A stretch of DNA of 51,037 nt from Deltaproteobacteria bacterium (GCA_029860075.1 JAOUBX010000027.1:1-51037); one strand, 5' to 3'; shown: positions 8,060-17,240, counted from the first letter of the stretch. Numbers and translations are program-made. The notes: a model not told the origin generated them from the sequence alone.

Positions 8060-8698
8060 ATGACGGTCCCATCGCAGCCAAAAATATATCACATTATGCA
8101 TGCAGATCGGTTGCCATCGTTTATTGCGGATGGCAGCCTGTGGTGTGATGCAGAAATTGTGCGTCGTAAGCCACCTGGTACCACCATCGGGATGAATGGT
8201 ATTAAGCAGCGCCGACTCCAGTTATACCTGAGCAGTCACCCGAACTTGCATGTGGGTGACTGCGTGCCTTTTTACTTCTGTCCACGCTCCATTATGCTTT
8301 ACCTAATCTATCGAGGCAATGACTCCGAGCTGGACTATAAGGGTGGACAAGCGTCTATTATCCATTTGAAAGCTGATTTATATGATTCTGTAAAATGGGC
8401 TATGCAGAATAATAAGCGTTGGGCCTTCACTCTATCAAATGCCGGAGCTTATTATTTTGAAGACCGGTGTAATCTGGAACAGTTAAATGAAATCGATTGG
8501 GATTCGGTGAATGCAGGCAAATGGGTTGAATGTAAAGAAGGAAAGCAGGCGGAATTCTTGATAGAATATAGTTTCCCCTGGCATTTGATCGAACATGTTG
8601 GAGTATATTCACAGGCCGTCTATCAACAAGTAGTAAATGTGTTACCTGTGAATGGTCATCGGCCGAAAGTTGAAGTCAAAACAGACTGGTATTACTGA
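8060..8698 (+). CDS. darT: DarT-type DNA ADP-ribosyltransferase toxin
   Basis: A 212-residue member of the DarT family (DUF4433). DarT enzymes use NAD+ to ADP-ribosylate single-stranded DNA and block replication; DarTG systems act against phages by abortive infection. Visible features are the N-terminal IYHIMHADRLPSF (NAD-binding His in a typical position), R51 in GIKQRR, the FYFCPRSIML core, and E165 in KQAEFLIEYSFPW, which matches the catalytic Glu position. The ATG at 8060 follows GAGG. It ends 16 bases before darG, forming the usual toxin-antitoxin operon. Confidence 0.93.
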   Translation: MTVPSQPKIYHIMHADRLPSFIADGSLWCDAEIVRRKPPGTTIGMNGIKQRRLQLYLSSHPNLHVGDCVPFYFCPRSIMLYLIYRGNDSELDYKGGQASIIHLKADLYDSVKWAMQNNKRWAFTLSNAGAYYFEDRCNLEQLNEIDWDSVNAGKWVECKEGKQAEFLIEYSFPWHLIEHVGVYSQAVYQQVVNVLPVNGHRPKVEVKTDWYY

Positions 8699-8714
8699 AA
8701 AAGAGGAGGATTCA

Positions 8715-9764
8715 ATGATTGAATATAAGAGTGGCGACATTCTAAAAGAGGATGCCGAGGCCCTTATAAATACCGTGAACTGTGTTGGTGTTATGGGGCG
8801 TGGTATTGCGCTTCAATTCAAGAAAACCTTTCCTGAAAATTTTAAAAGCTACGTCGCAGCGTGCAAGAATAATGAGGTGCAGCCCGGTTGTATGTTCGTA
8901 TTTGAGACCAGAAAGTTAATTAACCCACGCTTTATTATAAATTTTCCAACCAAACGCCATTGGCGGGGCAAGAGTCGGATAGAGGATATCGAATCTGGGT
9001 TAAAGGCACTGGTGGAGGTTATTCAAAAGTATGACATTCATTCAATCGCTATCCCACCTCTGGGCAGCGGTCTAGGAGGGCTTAACTGGGCAGCGGTTAA
9101 GCAGCGTATAGAAGAAGCATTGCATCCGCTTACGGATGTGCGCGTTATAATCTTTGAGCCAAAAGGCTCTCCAGCCACCGAAAAAATGATACATAACCGA
9201 GAGGTGCCGAATATGACAGCCGGCCGGGCAGCTTTGGTGGAATTAATGCATCGTTATCTTGGTGGCCTGCTCGACCCCTTTGTTACTCTGCTGGAAGTAC
9301 ACAAGCTGATGTATTTCATGCAGGAGGCGGGAGAGCCTTTGCGGCTTAAATATAAACAAGCTATTTATGGTCCCTATGCTGAAAACCTTCGACATGTATT
9401 GCATGCCATCGAAGGGCACTTTATTTCAGGTTATGCTGATGGAGGTGATACGCCGGATAAACAATTAAATCTCGTGCCAGGGGCTATCAAGGATGCGACG
9501 GCTTTCTTGGTAAAACATGACAAAACCCGCGAACGTTTCGACAAGGTGGTTGATCTTGTAGATGGATTTGAGTCACCATTTGGCTTGGAGCTTCTGTCGA
9601 CGGTTCACTGGATTATGAAGAACGAAGCTGTTCATTCAATGGAAGACGTTGTAAGTCTTACTTATGCCTGGAATGATCGCAAACGGCAATTCACCCCTCG
9701 TCAAATTGAGCTTGCCGTGAATGTACTTGCACAAAAGAACTGGGTAGCCTTCAAGGGAGATTAA
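8715..9764 (+). CDS. darG: DarG macrodomain antitoxin
   Basis: A 349-residue protein. Residues 1-155 are a macrodomain with NTVNCVGVMGRGIALQFKK and the loop PPLGSGLGGLNW, expected to remove ADP-ribose from DNA. Residues 165-349 match the C-terminal DarT-binding half of DarG and contain LLEVHKLMYFMQEAG. The ATG at 8715 is fixed by an excellent Shine-Dalgarno sequence AGAGGAGG (8702-8709). A longer in-frame extension into darT is unlikely. Together with darT it forms a complete toxin-antitoxin and phage-defence module, next to a transposase remnant. Confidence 0.93.
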   Translation: MIEYKSGDILKEDAEALINTVNCVGVMGRGIALQFKKTFPENFKSYVAACKNNEVQPGCMFVFETRKLINPRFIINFPTKRHWRGKSRIEDIESGLKALVEVIQKYDIHSIAIPPLGSGLGGLNWAAVKQRIEEALHPLTDVRVIIFEPKGSPATEKMIHNREVPNMTAGRAALVELMHRYLGGLLDPFVTLLEVHKLMYFMQEAGEPLRLKYKQAIYGPYAENLRHVLHAIEGHFISGYADGGDTPDKQLNLVPGAIKDATAFLVKHDKTRERFDKVVDLVDGFESPFGLELLSTVHWIMKNEAVHSMEDVVSLTYAWNDRKRQFTPRQIELAVNVLAQKNWVAFKGD

Positions 9765-9852
9765 ATTTGATAGCGATATTCCTTCTGCATAATATAGGGA
9801 TAACCCCCGTATTCAAAATGACATGTTGCATACCATGAAATAAGCTTAGCCC

Positions 9853-9978
9853 ATGCCGAGAATAGCAAAAGTAGTAATCCCTGAATATCCTCATCACATC
9901 ACCCAAAGAGGGACTAATAAGAGGGATATCTTTTTGGATGATAGAACAGCACTGGAGGGAAGAGAGGGTCAGACTTGA
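9853..9978 (+). pseudogene. RAYT transposase, N-terminal fragment
   Basis: Reads MPRIAKVVIPEYPHHITQRG and onward to LDD, the standard beginning of REP-associated tyrosine transposases, including the HH(I)T segment near the HUH site. Homology stops after about 33 residues and the frame ends at TGA 9976-9978. The catalytic tyrosine region is absent, so the protein cannot be active. Confidence 0.8.
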
Positions 9979-10061
9979 CTATTGACCTTGAGTGTTGGAG
10001 CCGTAATTGGGAGATTGGGGTCAGACCGACTCAACCCATTGACACCAAGGAATAAATACCT

Positions 10062-10156
10062 AAAAAAGGCCTCTTTTCAGCCTTAGAAGGCCCTTTTTGA
10101 CATCAAAATGAGGGATTTAATCAAATGCTGGATTCCCGCTAAAACAATGCGGGAAT
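10062..10156. repeat. Two hairpins inside the RAYT unit
   Basis: One hairpin has AAAAGGCC (10064-10071) pairing with GGCC followed by a T run (10089-10098), resembling a terminator. A second is ATTCCCGC (10132-10139), nine bases, GCGGGAAT (10149-10156), a REP-like palindrome of a kind often dispersed in proteobacterial genomes. Both sit in the sequence that separates the two transposase fragments. Confidence 0.6.
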
Positions 10157-10312
10157 GACAAAAGATTTAAACCCCCGCCTACCCTGATAAATAAAGTTGA
10201 CAGTTCAAAGGTACGCGAGTAATTTACGCTACCGCCGGGACCACGGTTTTCTTCAGCTTCCTCTCAAGGAAAAAACAGGCGAAGGGGATGACGGAGGCGA
10301 AAAGGGCTATAA

Positions 10313-10462
10313 TCCACTGAGGATAGCAAGGAAGCAGAGATAAGAAAGGCAAGCTCAACGGGTCGTCCCTTAGGCGGATTGGATTTTTTGTTGACGATGG
10401 AAGAAATAACCGGTCGAATGCTCAGACCTAAAAAAGGGGGGCGGCCCAGGAAAGAGCATTAA
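10313..10462 (+). pseudogene. RAYT transposase, C-terminal fragment
   Basis: A frame ending at TAA 10460-10462 encodes STGRPLGGLDFL, EEITGRMLRPKK and GGRPRKEH, which match the C-terminal end of RAYT proteins (TGRPLG...GRxLRPKxxGRPRK). The stop lies two bases before the right terminal inverted repeat. It belongs with the N-terminal fragment at 9853. The central catalytic part is missing. Confidence 0.75.
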
Positions 10463-10490
10463 CCCGGGGGTTATCCCTATATTACCTTTA

Positions 10491-10868
10491 TTAATGCGAT
10501 TTGCTATGTTCTGGAAGTTTTTCTTCAGCTATCATCTTCCAAATAAATGAAGCCATAAGTGTTGAAACAATAACTGTATGCCTGTTGCCAAGTTTAGTCT
10601 GAGCTGCCCTCATTTTTGTTTCCATATTAATATCCCCTGTTAAGTTAAATATGACATCCACACTCTCCGTCATCTGCGTGATCTCATCTTCGTGAGCGCA
10701 AATATGTACCCCTAATCGTTTAGCATAGCGAAGCCCGGGAGCGTTAATATTACGTTCAAATACTGCGGTGATATTTATTCCTTTTTCTTTAAATCCGTAA
10801 AGTTTTTTTGTAAAAGTGCTTCCAACCCTCCCAAGACCGATAATGGCAACATTTATTTCATCTATCAT
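10491..10868 (-). CDS. Small NAD(P)-binding Rossmann protein
   Basis: A 125-residue protein with a Rossmann dinucleotide-binding start, VAIIGLGRVGSTFTKKL (GxGxxG at about residues 11-16), resembling the N-terminal domain of homoserine dehydrogenase or GFO-type oxidoreductases. No catalytic domain follows, so it is either a stand-alone binding protein or the remains of a larger enzyme. GGAGG seven bases before the ATG at 10868 supports active translation. It lies directly beside the RAYT unit, whose arrival could have removed the C-terminal part, but no leftover coding sequence was seen. Confidence 0.6.
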   Translation of the reverse strand: MIDEINVAIIGLGRVGSTFTKKLYGFKEKGINITAVFERNINAPGLRYAKRLGVHICAHEDEITQMTESVDVIFNLTGDINMETKMRAAQTKLGNRHTVIVSTLMASFIWKMIAEEKLPEHSKSH

Positions 10869-10922
10869 AAGAAATCCTCCATGATCTAAAATACTGTATT
10901 ATATAACTTGGATTTTATTGCT

Positions 10923-11108
10923 TCAATCAAAAAGAATCTCTAAAAAAGCTGAGAGAAGGAAAAAGGGTTTTCTCCATGGGTAAATTAAATCCTTATTGAT
11001 CCCCAATTTCTCAGTAACTTCCGGCACACTTCTTCCTCGCTTTTGAGGCAGCATCACCTCATTTCTCTTAACGTCTGAGTCATACTCCCTTCTACTTTGA
11101 ATACCCAT
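10923..11108 (-). pseudogene. IS3-family OrfA fragment
   Basis: The frame from ATG 11108 encodes a helix-turn-helix like that of IS3 OrfA: SRREYDSDVKRNEVML, then GRSVPEVTEKLGI and DLIYPWRK. The family pattern is YSxEFKxEAV...GxSVxEVAxxLGI...LYxWRK. After WRK the frame runs into unrelated residues and stops. No OrfB/DDE catalytic part is present, so this is a dead insertion-sequence remnant. Confidence 0.65.
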
Positions 11109-11794
11109 TTTTTTACCTGCCTCAAAGTGAAAAGTCTTCCCTGGTTTACATTTTTCCAGACCTTTATCTTTTATATCCAATTATTTTGCATTCATTTACT
11201 CCACCATACTTGTATTGCGCGACATTTACTCCACATTCAAAGGCCACAGGATTCCCTGCTCTGCAAAATCAAAAATATTTAAAAAGTGAAATATGTCACA
11301 AAAAAAAGAAGATATGCCACGACAGCGGAGAGATATTTGTGCTATATATAGCCCTGTTTTGATAAAAAAGTTTGATTCGGCACTAATACACAAACAGCAG
11401 ATAACCATAAGAACTTATTAAAAATATTAATAGCTGATTATTTTAACTCTTAATGAATGGCGCCTCATATTTGTTGCCATAAATGCTGAGGGAGAGGGGA
11501 TAAAGGCTTGAAGAAGAAATTGACAAAAGTTGAAATATATTGGGATTGTCCAATATATAGACTTGTTTCCTATGAACTCTCCCCTATGAACTCCCCACCG
11601 TGGCTATTTTTCAGAACTAAAAGATCCGTAAAACCACGTGAAAGCAGATATCCTTAATGATGCAATAAGAAACGGCAGAAAGCTTATATTCAATTGAAAT
11701 CCAATAGATAAGTTTTAATAAGGATACATCCAAATAATCTTTCAGTTCCTGGAAAGTAAAAAAAATCCATTTTTTTAAATCAAGGAGATTTATT
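11109..11794. other. Intergenic stretch with one palindrome
   Basis: Nearly 700 bases without a supported gene. A short near-repeat with CATTTACTCCAC occurs twice (near 11192 and 11224) beside the insertion-sequence remnant. A 9-base inverted repeat ATATATTGG (11535-11543), six bases, CCAATATAT (11550-11558) lies about 235 bases before the propeller gene and could be an operator or transcript hairpin. AAGGAG at 11781-11786 is the ribosome binding site for the next gene. Confidence 0.45.
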
Positions 11795-13180
11795 ATGAAA
11801 AAGAAATTAATGTGCATGGTTTTATTTAGTATTTTTTGGAACCCCTTTTTATCACAGGCAGATGCGTCTGTTATAACCCAGCTTACCAATAATACAATTA
11901 ACGATATTGTTCCACGAATAGGCGATAACGGCCATGCAGTATGGTATGCAAATGACGGTACAGACAATGAGATCTACCTTTATGACGGCGCTACCGTAAC
12001 CCAGCTTACCAATAATGACGGTTATAATGATTCTTTTCCCCGGATAAATAGCAGTGGCCATGCAGTATGGCTAGGTTCTGAAGGTTCAGGTTCAGACAGT
12101 GACATCTACCTTTATGACGGCACATCAGTTATCAAGCTTACCAATAACACTTATCTTGACATTAGTCCCAAGATAAGCGATAACGGCCATGTGGTATGGC
12201 ATACATTGGCCGGTTCAGACTTTGAGATCTACCTATATGACGGCGCCGATGTAACCCAGCTTACCGATAACACTTATCATGATCAGTATCCCCGGATAAA
12301 TGGCAGTGGACATATAGTATGGTATGGAAGTGATGGGTCAGACAATGAGATATTTCTTTATGACGGCGTCTCCATAACCCAGCTTACCAATAACGCCTAT
12401 AATGACTTTGACGCCCAGATAAACAACAACGGCCATGTGGTATGGATTGGAAGTGATGGATCAGATGATGAAGTCTTCCTTTATGATGGCGTCTCCATAA
12501 CCCAGCTTACCAATAACGCCTATAATGACTCTGAGGCCCGGATAAACAACAATGGCCATGTGGTATGGTATGGAAATGATGGGTCAGACAATGAGATCTA
12601 CCTTTATGACGGCGCTGCCGTAACCCAGCTTACCGATAACACTTATCATGATCAGTATCCCCATATAAGCGATAACGGCCAAGTCGTATGGTATGGACTG
12701 GATGGGTCAGACAATGAGATCTATCTTTATGACGGCGCTGCCGTAACCCAGCTTACCGATAACGCTTACCATGATCAGTATCCCAGTATAAACAATAGCG
12801 GCCAAGTCGTATGGAGTGGAAGTGACGGTTCAGATTATGAAATCTACCTTTATGACGGCACATCTTTAAAGCTATCCCCGCCTTCAGGCGATTATATTTT
12901 AACCCAAAAGATGGATCTTGCTCTTATTGTTAAAGGCCAGGGTTTTTCAATTACGAATATAGGTGGCACATTAGACGGCGTTGATATATCCGGGACTCTT
13001 AGCGCTTGCTCTATTTCCGGAACCCTTACATCAGGTGGCCATACCTTAAGATGTCCTAATGTTTATGGGACTTTTCTGGGAGTTGGCGCCCATACTCTGG
13101 ATGTTACCCTTGACCTGAGTAATGGAACCACTGTGAGTGACTCCATTCTCTGGAATGTCCTGGAAAACACTGAACCTTAA
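11795..13180 (+). CDS. Secreted eight-repeat beta-propeller protein
   Basis: A 461-residue protein with a Sec signal peptide (residues 1-24, cleavage after SQADA). Residues 25-355 consist of eight near-identical repeats of about 41 residues, each with the pattern VTQLTNN...GHVVWYG..GSDNEIYLYDG, related to TolB/PD40-type propeller blades. Residues 356-461 form a separate beta-rich C-terminal domain. Eight blades would close one propeller. The protein is probably periplasmic or extracellular, and its ligand is unknown. AAGGAG precedes the ATG, and a strong terminator follows at 13222. It seems to be a single-gene transcript. Confidence 0.8.
   Translation: MKKKLMCMVLFSIFWNPFLSQADASVITQLTNNTINDIVPRIGDNGHAVWYANDGTDNEIYLYDGATVTQLTNNDGYNDSFPRINSSGHAVWLGSEGSGSDSDIYLYDGTSVIKLTNNTYLDISPKISDNGHVVWHTLAGSDFEIYLYDGADVTQLTDNTYHDQYPRINGSGHIVWYGSDGSDNEIFLYDGVSITQLTNNAYNDFDAQINNNGHVVWIGSDGSDDEVFLYDGVSITQLTNNAYNDSEARINNNGHVVWYGNDGSDNEIYLYDGAAVTQLTDNTYHDQYPHISDNGQVVWYGLDGSDNEIYLYDGAAVTQLTDNAYHDQYPSINNSGQVVWSGSDGSDYEIYLYDGTSLKLSPPSGDYILTQKMDLALIVKGQGFSITNIGGTLDGVDISGTLSACSISGTLTSGGHTLRCPNVYGTFLGVGAHTLDVTLDLSNGTTVSDSILWNVLENTEP
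11867..12859 (+). repeat. Tandem 123-base coding repeats (eight units)
   Basis: Eight in-frame units of about 123 bases encode the propeller blades; unit 2 is 132 bases. Units 4-8 share long identical DNA blocks, for example around CCCAGCTTACC and TTTATGACGGC, which suggests recent amplification or gene conversion. Repeat number may vary between strains. Confidence 0.85.
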
Positions 13181-13221
13181 TAAAGTGCTATTCTATCGGT
13201 ATTTCTGATAGAGCCTTTAGA

Positions 13222-13261
13222 GGGCGCCCCCCTATCCTGTTATTCGGGGGCGCCTTTTTTT
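13222..13261 (+). terminator. Rho-independent terminator
   Basis: A GC-rich stem GGCGCCCCC (13223-13231) pairs with GGGGGCGCC (13246-13254) and is followed by seven T residues. It ends the propeller-gene transcript. Confidence 0.9.
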
Positions 13262-13345
13262 ATTATCCTGGAAAGGACAGTTGGATCCGGCATTGTCCGG
13301 TTAGGAAATTGCCGTGATTAATTTTAAGGTAAATATTCCATAAAA

Positions 13346-13483
13346 TTGTTATTTCGACTCGGAGATCTCTGAGAGGTACGAGGAGAAATCTTTAAGATCT
13401 CTCATCACATTCGAAACAAGGATTTCTCCTTTCACCCCAAGGGCACTTGTCACTTTGTTCGGGCGCCTTCGAAATGACAATTA
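13346..13483. repeat. Dispersed MITE-like inverted element
   Basis: The stretch starts with TTGTTATTTCGACTC and ends with CTTCGAAATGACAATT, giving short imperfect inverted ends. The internal AGGAGAAATC and GATTTCTCCT also pair. This type of element (TCGAAATGAC with ...GGAGAAATC...) is often scattered in bacterial intergenic regions. No coding capacity was seen in 13262-13684. Confidence 0.5.
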
Positions 13484-13684
13484 ACCTGGGGGTTGTTCCT
13501 CTGTTTCTCTGCTGAAAGTATCACTATAGTGATAGGAGAAATTTCAAAATTAAAAAAGATGAGTACGCCCATATTAGCATGCTGCAAATTGCAGATGGAA
13601 TTACACCGGCATGAAAGAGATAAAGCTATGGAAAAACCCGCCCTGCCGGATATGTTCCTAATAATATGAAAATAATGCACTGAA

Positions 13685-15568
13685 TTATGCTTCAGCCTTT
13701 CTGTTTTTCAACCATTCAATAAAATCATCCGATGGCACAGGCTTGCTCAGATAAATGCCCTGCACAATATCGCAATTCATTTCTTTTAACAAATTGATTA
13801 CCTCATTGTTTTCAACCCCCTCAGCGATAACCTGGTAATTCAGGTCATGGGCCAGGTCGACAATAGCATGAACGATACTACGGTCATTTTCGTTGGTTTC
13901 CATATCGAGGACAAAAGATTTATCGATTTTCAGTTTATCAACGGGAAAACGCTTCAAATAGGCCAGCGAAGAAAATCCTGTTCCAAAGTCATCAATGGAG
14001 AGGCTAAAGCCCATTTTATTGATCCTGTTAAGCGCTTCCATCGTATTATCAATATTTTCCATTAATCGGCTTTCCGTCATTTCAAGTTCAATTGATTGAG
14101 GAGAAATTTTCGAATCCAGTAAAAGAGATTCAAGTTCTAAGGGGAATTTATAGTCGTAAAAAAGATGAGTACTGATATTTATGGCGATAGAAATATCCAG
14201 CTCCATTGCCTTCCATGATTTTAAATCCTCAATAGCCTGCTTTATAACCCACATAGTTAACGGTTTTATAAGGCCTGATTGCTCGGCAATGGTTATAAAT
14301 TCATCGGGAGGGATAAGATCCATTTTAGGATGCTGCCACCGAACCAGCGCTTCAACACTGTCTACCTTATGATTATTAAGATCCATCTTTGGCTGGTAAT
14401 GAAGTAAAAGCTGGTTGTTCTCAATGGCTTGCCTTAATTCTCCAAGAAGCGTTAAACGGCGAATGCTGAAGGGGTCTTCCTCTGCGTCATAGATGGTCCA
14501 GCCTGATTGGCTCTCTTTAGCTTTATACATGGCAATTTCCGCATGACGAATAAGCGTTTCTGCATCCTTGCCATGCACGGGATACATGGCGATGCCCATG
14601 CTCGTTCTTATATGCAGAGAAAAAGCATTAACGGTAATTAACTCATCAAGCAGGGAGGAGATCTTTTTTGCAAAAGCGATGGTATCCTTTTTATTCTCCG
14701 TAATTTTCAGGATGGCAAATTCATCTCCTCCCAACCGGGCTATGGTATGGCAGAAATCTTTATATATATTTAACCTTTTCGAAATTTCGATAAGAAGTTC
14801 ATCACCACAGCCATGGCCGAGCGTATCATTGATCTCTTTAAATCGATCGAGATCAAGAACAAAAAGAACGAGGCTTTTTCTTTTTTTTCTAATTTCCTGA
14901 ATGCTGTTATTCATGTTCCTGAAAAGAAAGGTACGGTTTGGTAAACCCGTTAGATCATCGTGCAGGGCCTGATAGAGAATAGTATCATTCTGCTCGTTAA
15001 GGCGTCTTGCTATCCAGGAAGATAAAATGAGAGCTGCCCAGATGGCAATCCACAAAATAACAATGCCTGTGATAATGAGTCTCGTTGCGATGGCCCCTAA
15101 CGCATGGCTTGCTTCTTCAGGCAGGCGTCTGGCCAGAGTAAGTTTATAAGCGGTTCCCTTAACATCCATTGATGCAAAAGAAATATGATAGTCCTTGTCG
15201 TCGATATGACTGGTTTGATAGGGACTATCATTGTCCGTAGCGGTTTTTAGATGATTTTTTACGAGTTCTAAAAGACGAGAATCGTCACAATGATGGTAGG
15301 CTAATCCGCTTGAATCGCTAATGATGATGAATTTTGTCGGTGAGCTTAAGGGGGCATAGCTTTTTTCGATCCCCTCTGGGTCAAATTGAACATTTTGAAG
15401 CTGAGGGGCCAGAAGGGCAGCGGTATCCTTCATGAGAGCCAGTGTTATTTCTCCTTCTCTTGTTTTGTCGATATCCTGCGCTATCCGGTAGGATAGCAGA
15501 CCACAGAGGGCGAGAACCGTAATGGAAATTAAAATAAAGGAGACGAGAAGTTTGGACCGGAGTGACAT
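13685..15568 (-). CDS. Membrane GGDEF-EAL c-di-GMP protein
   Basis: A 627-residue protein that makes and/or degrades c-di-GMP. Layout: membrane helix 8-27, periplasmic sensor 28-160, membrane helix 164-185, GGDEF domain about 200-360 with an intact GGDEF at 280-284, and EAL domain about 375-620 with EAL 406-408, DDFGTG 526-531 and EGVE 583-586. Catalytic motifs of both domains are intact. The inhibitory I-site RxxD before GGDEF is replaced by DFCH (271-274), so product inhibition of the cyclase is probably absent. It sits 10 bases after a small DUF2892 membrane gene and is likely co-transcribed with it. The periplasmic ligand is unknown. Confidence 0.93.
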   Translation of the reverse strand: MSLRSKLLVSFILISITVLALCGLLSYRIAQDIDKTREGEITLALMKDTAALLAPQLQNVQFDPEGIEKSYAPLSSPTKFIIISDSSGLAYHHCDDSRLLELVKNHLKTATDNDSPYQTSHIDDKDYHISFASMDVKGTAYKLTLARRLPEEASHALGAIATRLIITGIVILWIAIWAALILSSWIARRLNEQNDTILYQALHDDLTGLPNRTFLFRNMNNSIQEIRKKRKSLVLFVLDLDRFKEINDTLGHGCGDELLIEISKRLNIYKDFCHTIARLGGDEFAILKITENKKDTIAFAKKISSLLDELITVNAFSLHIRTSMGIAMYPVHGKDAETLIRHAEIAMYKAKESQSGWTIYDAEEDPFSIRRLTLLGELRQAIENNQLLLHYQPKMDLNNHKVDSVEALVRWQHPKMDLIPPDEFITIAEQSGLIKPLTMWVIKQAIEDLKSWKAMELDISIAINISTHLFYDYKFPLELESLLLDSKISPQSIELEMTESRLMENIDNTMEALNRINKMGFSLSIDDFGTGFSSLAYLKRFPVDKLKIDKSFVLDMETNENDRSIVHAIVDLAHDLNYQVIAEGVENNEVINLLKEMNCDIVQGIYLSKPVPSDDFIEWLKNRKAEA

Positions 15569-15578
15569 CCCTTGATAT

Positions 15579-15800
15579 TTACTCTTTAGGAACCGTACTC
15601 AGGCCGGCTAAAAGATAAAAAGGACAGAAACGAAAAAAAGCAGATCCTATGTTAACAGCGCCAAAGATTCCGATCATTACGGCATAGAGCCGATCCCCTA
15701 TGATGCTCTGATTAACGAAGCCCAAATAGATGAAAAGTAAACCGACAGTCAGCCGAAGGATCTGATCTACCCGTCCCATATTTTTTTTGAGTAAAATCAT
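15579..15800 (-). CDS. Small DUF2892 (YgaP-like) membrane protein
   Basis: A 73-residue protein with two predicted membrane helices (about 16-32 and 42-58) and the pattern NMGRVDQILRL...FCPFYLLAGL of the DUF2892/YgaP transmembrane family. The family's function is unclear; some members are fused to rhodanese domains. The ATG at 15800 is chosen because GGAG lies just upstream. A GTG four codons earlier is less likely. It is first in a two-gene unit with the GGDEF-EAL gene. Confidence 0.75.
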   Translation of the reverse strand: MILLKKNMGRVDQILRLTVGLLFIYLGFVNQSIIGDRLYAVMIGIFGAVNIGSAFFRFCPFYLLAGLSTVPKE

Positions 15801-15993
15801 GATGATCTCCACTTTTGAAAGGTCAGTAAAAAACTTTCTGTATGATTAAGAAAATTCCTGTTTATAATTAAACTATAATAGCTTTTGCTTTACTTTCTGT
15901 AAAGGTTTTGTTTGCGTATATTCATTGTATTGAATATATGAATTTCTCTCTTGCTATTAAGATGAAATACTAAGCTGAATGGATTCTAATTAC

Positions 15994-17088
15994 TTAGACA
16001 TTAAAGCGGAAATGTATGACATCTCCATCTTTTACGACATATTCCTTTCCTTCTATCCGTAAAAGCCCTTTTTCCCTGGCGCCCTGCTCTCCCTTTGATG
16101 AGATAAAATCATCAAAGCCTGTTACTTCGGCTTTAATAAAACCTCTTTCAAAGTCTGTGTGAATGACACCGGCGGCCTGGGGTGCCTTTGCTCCTCTGTG
16201 AATAGTCCAGGCCCTCACTTCCTTTACTCCTGCCGTAAAATAGGTGTCGAGAGAAAGAAGCTTGTAACCGGCCTGTATCATTCTGTCGAGGCCTGACTGA
16301 CTTAAGCCGAGGTCATTCAAAAATTCCTCTTTTTCGTCAGGCTCAAGTTCGGATATCTCCGCTTCAATGCTTCCACACATAACGACCACTTCTGACCCTT
16401 CCTTTTCAGCGATACTTTTTACGAGATCGACATATTTGTTACCTGCAGGCAGATCGTCTTCTCCAACATTGGCACAATAAAGAACCGGTTTTGATGTTAG
16501 AAGAAAGAGGTCTTTAATAGCTTCCCATTCCTCAGCTTCGAGGCCGATAGTCCTTACGGGGTGACCGTCATTGAGGTGATTACTCACCTTTTCCAGGATC
16601 GACTGGGTTTTCTGTGCATCCTTATCTCCCGATTTGGCGAGCTTTCTTGTTTTTTCGAGCCTCTTATCGACACTCTCCATATCGGCAAAGATAAGTTCTG
16701 TATTAATAATTTCTATGTCCCTTTCCGGATCGACGGAACCGGCTACATGAGTAACGTTTTCATCTTCAAAACAGCGGACGATATGAGCGATGGCGTCAAC
16801 CTGTCTGATATGACCTAAAAACTTATTGCCCAGCCCTTCTCCCTGACTTGCTCCCTTTACAAGGCCGGCAATATCGACAAACTCCATGGAGGTTGGCACG
16901 ACTCTCTCGGGCTTAACGATGCCCGATAAGTCATCGAGCCTTGTGTCGGGTACCTGAACGATGCCGACATTGGGTTCTATAGTGCAGAAAGGAAAGTTTT
17001 CCGCATGTGCTCCAGCTGCTGTAATGGCGTTAAATATAGTAGATTTTCCGACGTTTGGCAGTCCTACAATGCCGCAATTAAATCCCAT
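15994..17088 (-). CDS. ychF: Redox-responsive ATPase/GTPase YchF (Obg family)
   Basis: A 364-residue protein at the normal family length. It has P-loop GLPNVGKS at residues 9-16, [17 protein letters not shown] as the switch region, a coiled-coil insertion around 140-190, and a C-terminal TGS domain (about 280-364) with [15 protein letters not shown]. YchF prefers ATP over GTP and binds ribosomes. It is a conserved single-copy housekeeping gene. It is transcribed alone on the minus strand, divergent from the deacetylase-like gene at 17241. Confidence 0.96.
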   Translation of the reverse strand: MGFNCGIVGLPNVGKSTIFNAITAAGAHAENFPFCTIEPNVGIVQVPDTRLDDLSGIVKPERVVPTSMEFVDIAGLVKGASQGEGLGNKFLGHIRQVDAIAHIVRCFEDENVTHVAGSVDPERDIEIINTELIFADMESVDKRLEKTRKLAKSGDKDAQKTQSILEKVSNHLNDGHPVRTIGLEAEEWEAIKDLFLLTSKPVLYCANVGEDDLPAGNKYVDLVKSIAEKEGSEVVVMCGSIEAEISELEPDEKEEFLNDLGLSQSGLDRMIQAGYKLLSLDTYFTAGVKEVRAWTIHRGAKAPQAAGVIHTDFERGFIKAEVTGFDDFISSKGEQGAREKGLLRIEGKEYVVKDGDVIHFRFNV

Positions 17089-17240
17089 GATTTCTCCTGA
17101 TAAAAATTTTGTCTCATTATAGTCCTAATTAATGGGGTACTTCAAGAAGGATATGCTTTTGTTAAGCTTTACCTTGACAAATTGCTATGCCCATATAGAA
17201 TAGGCTCTAACGTTAATGGAGGCAATGTATAAGGATTCTC

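Larger units (their letters stand above)
9790..10484. mobile_element. Decayed RAYT transposase unit with 20-bp terminal inverted repeats
   Basis: A perfect 20-base inverted repeat bounds this element: TAATATAGGGATAACCCCCG at 9790-9809 and its reverse complement at 10465-10484. Inside lie an N-terminal and a C-terminal piece of an IS200-like REP-associated tyrosine transposase, separated by about 335 bases of unrelated hairpin-rich sequence. RAYT genes are normally bounded by REP palindromes. The clean inverted ends suggest the unit moved or formed as a whole before decay. Confidence 0.75.

Noticed and set aside
11520..11558. Promoter for the propeller gene using TTGACA at 11520
   Set aside because: No -10 box at 16-18 bases; the only TATATT is too close, so only the palindrome was kept.
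13450..13680. 76-codon minus-strand frame after the propeller gene
   Set aside because: It overlaps the dispersed repeat and has no protein-like pattern.
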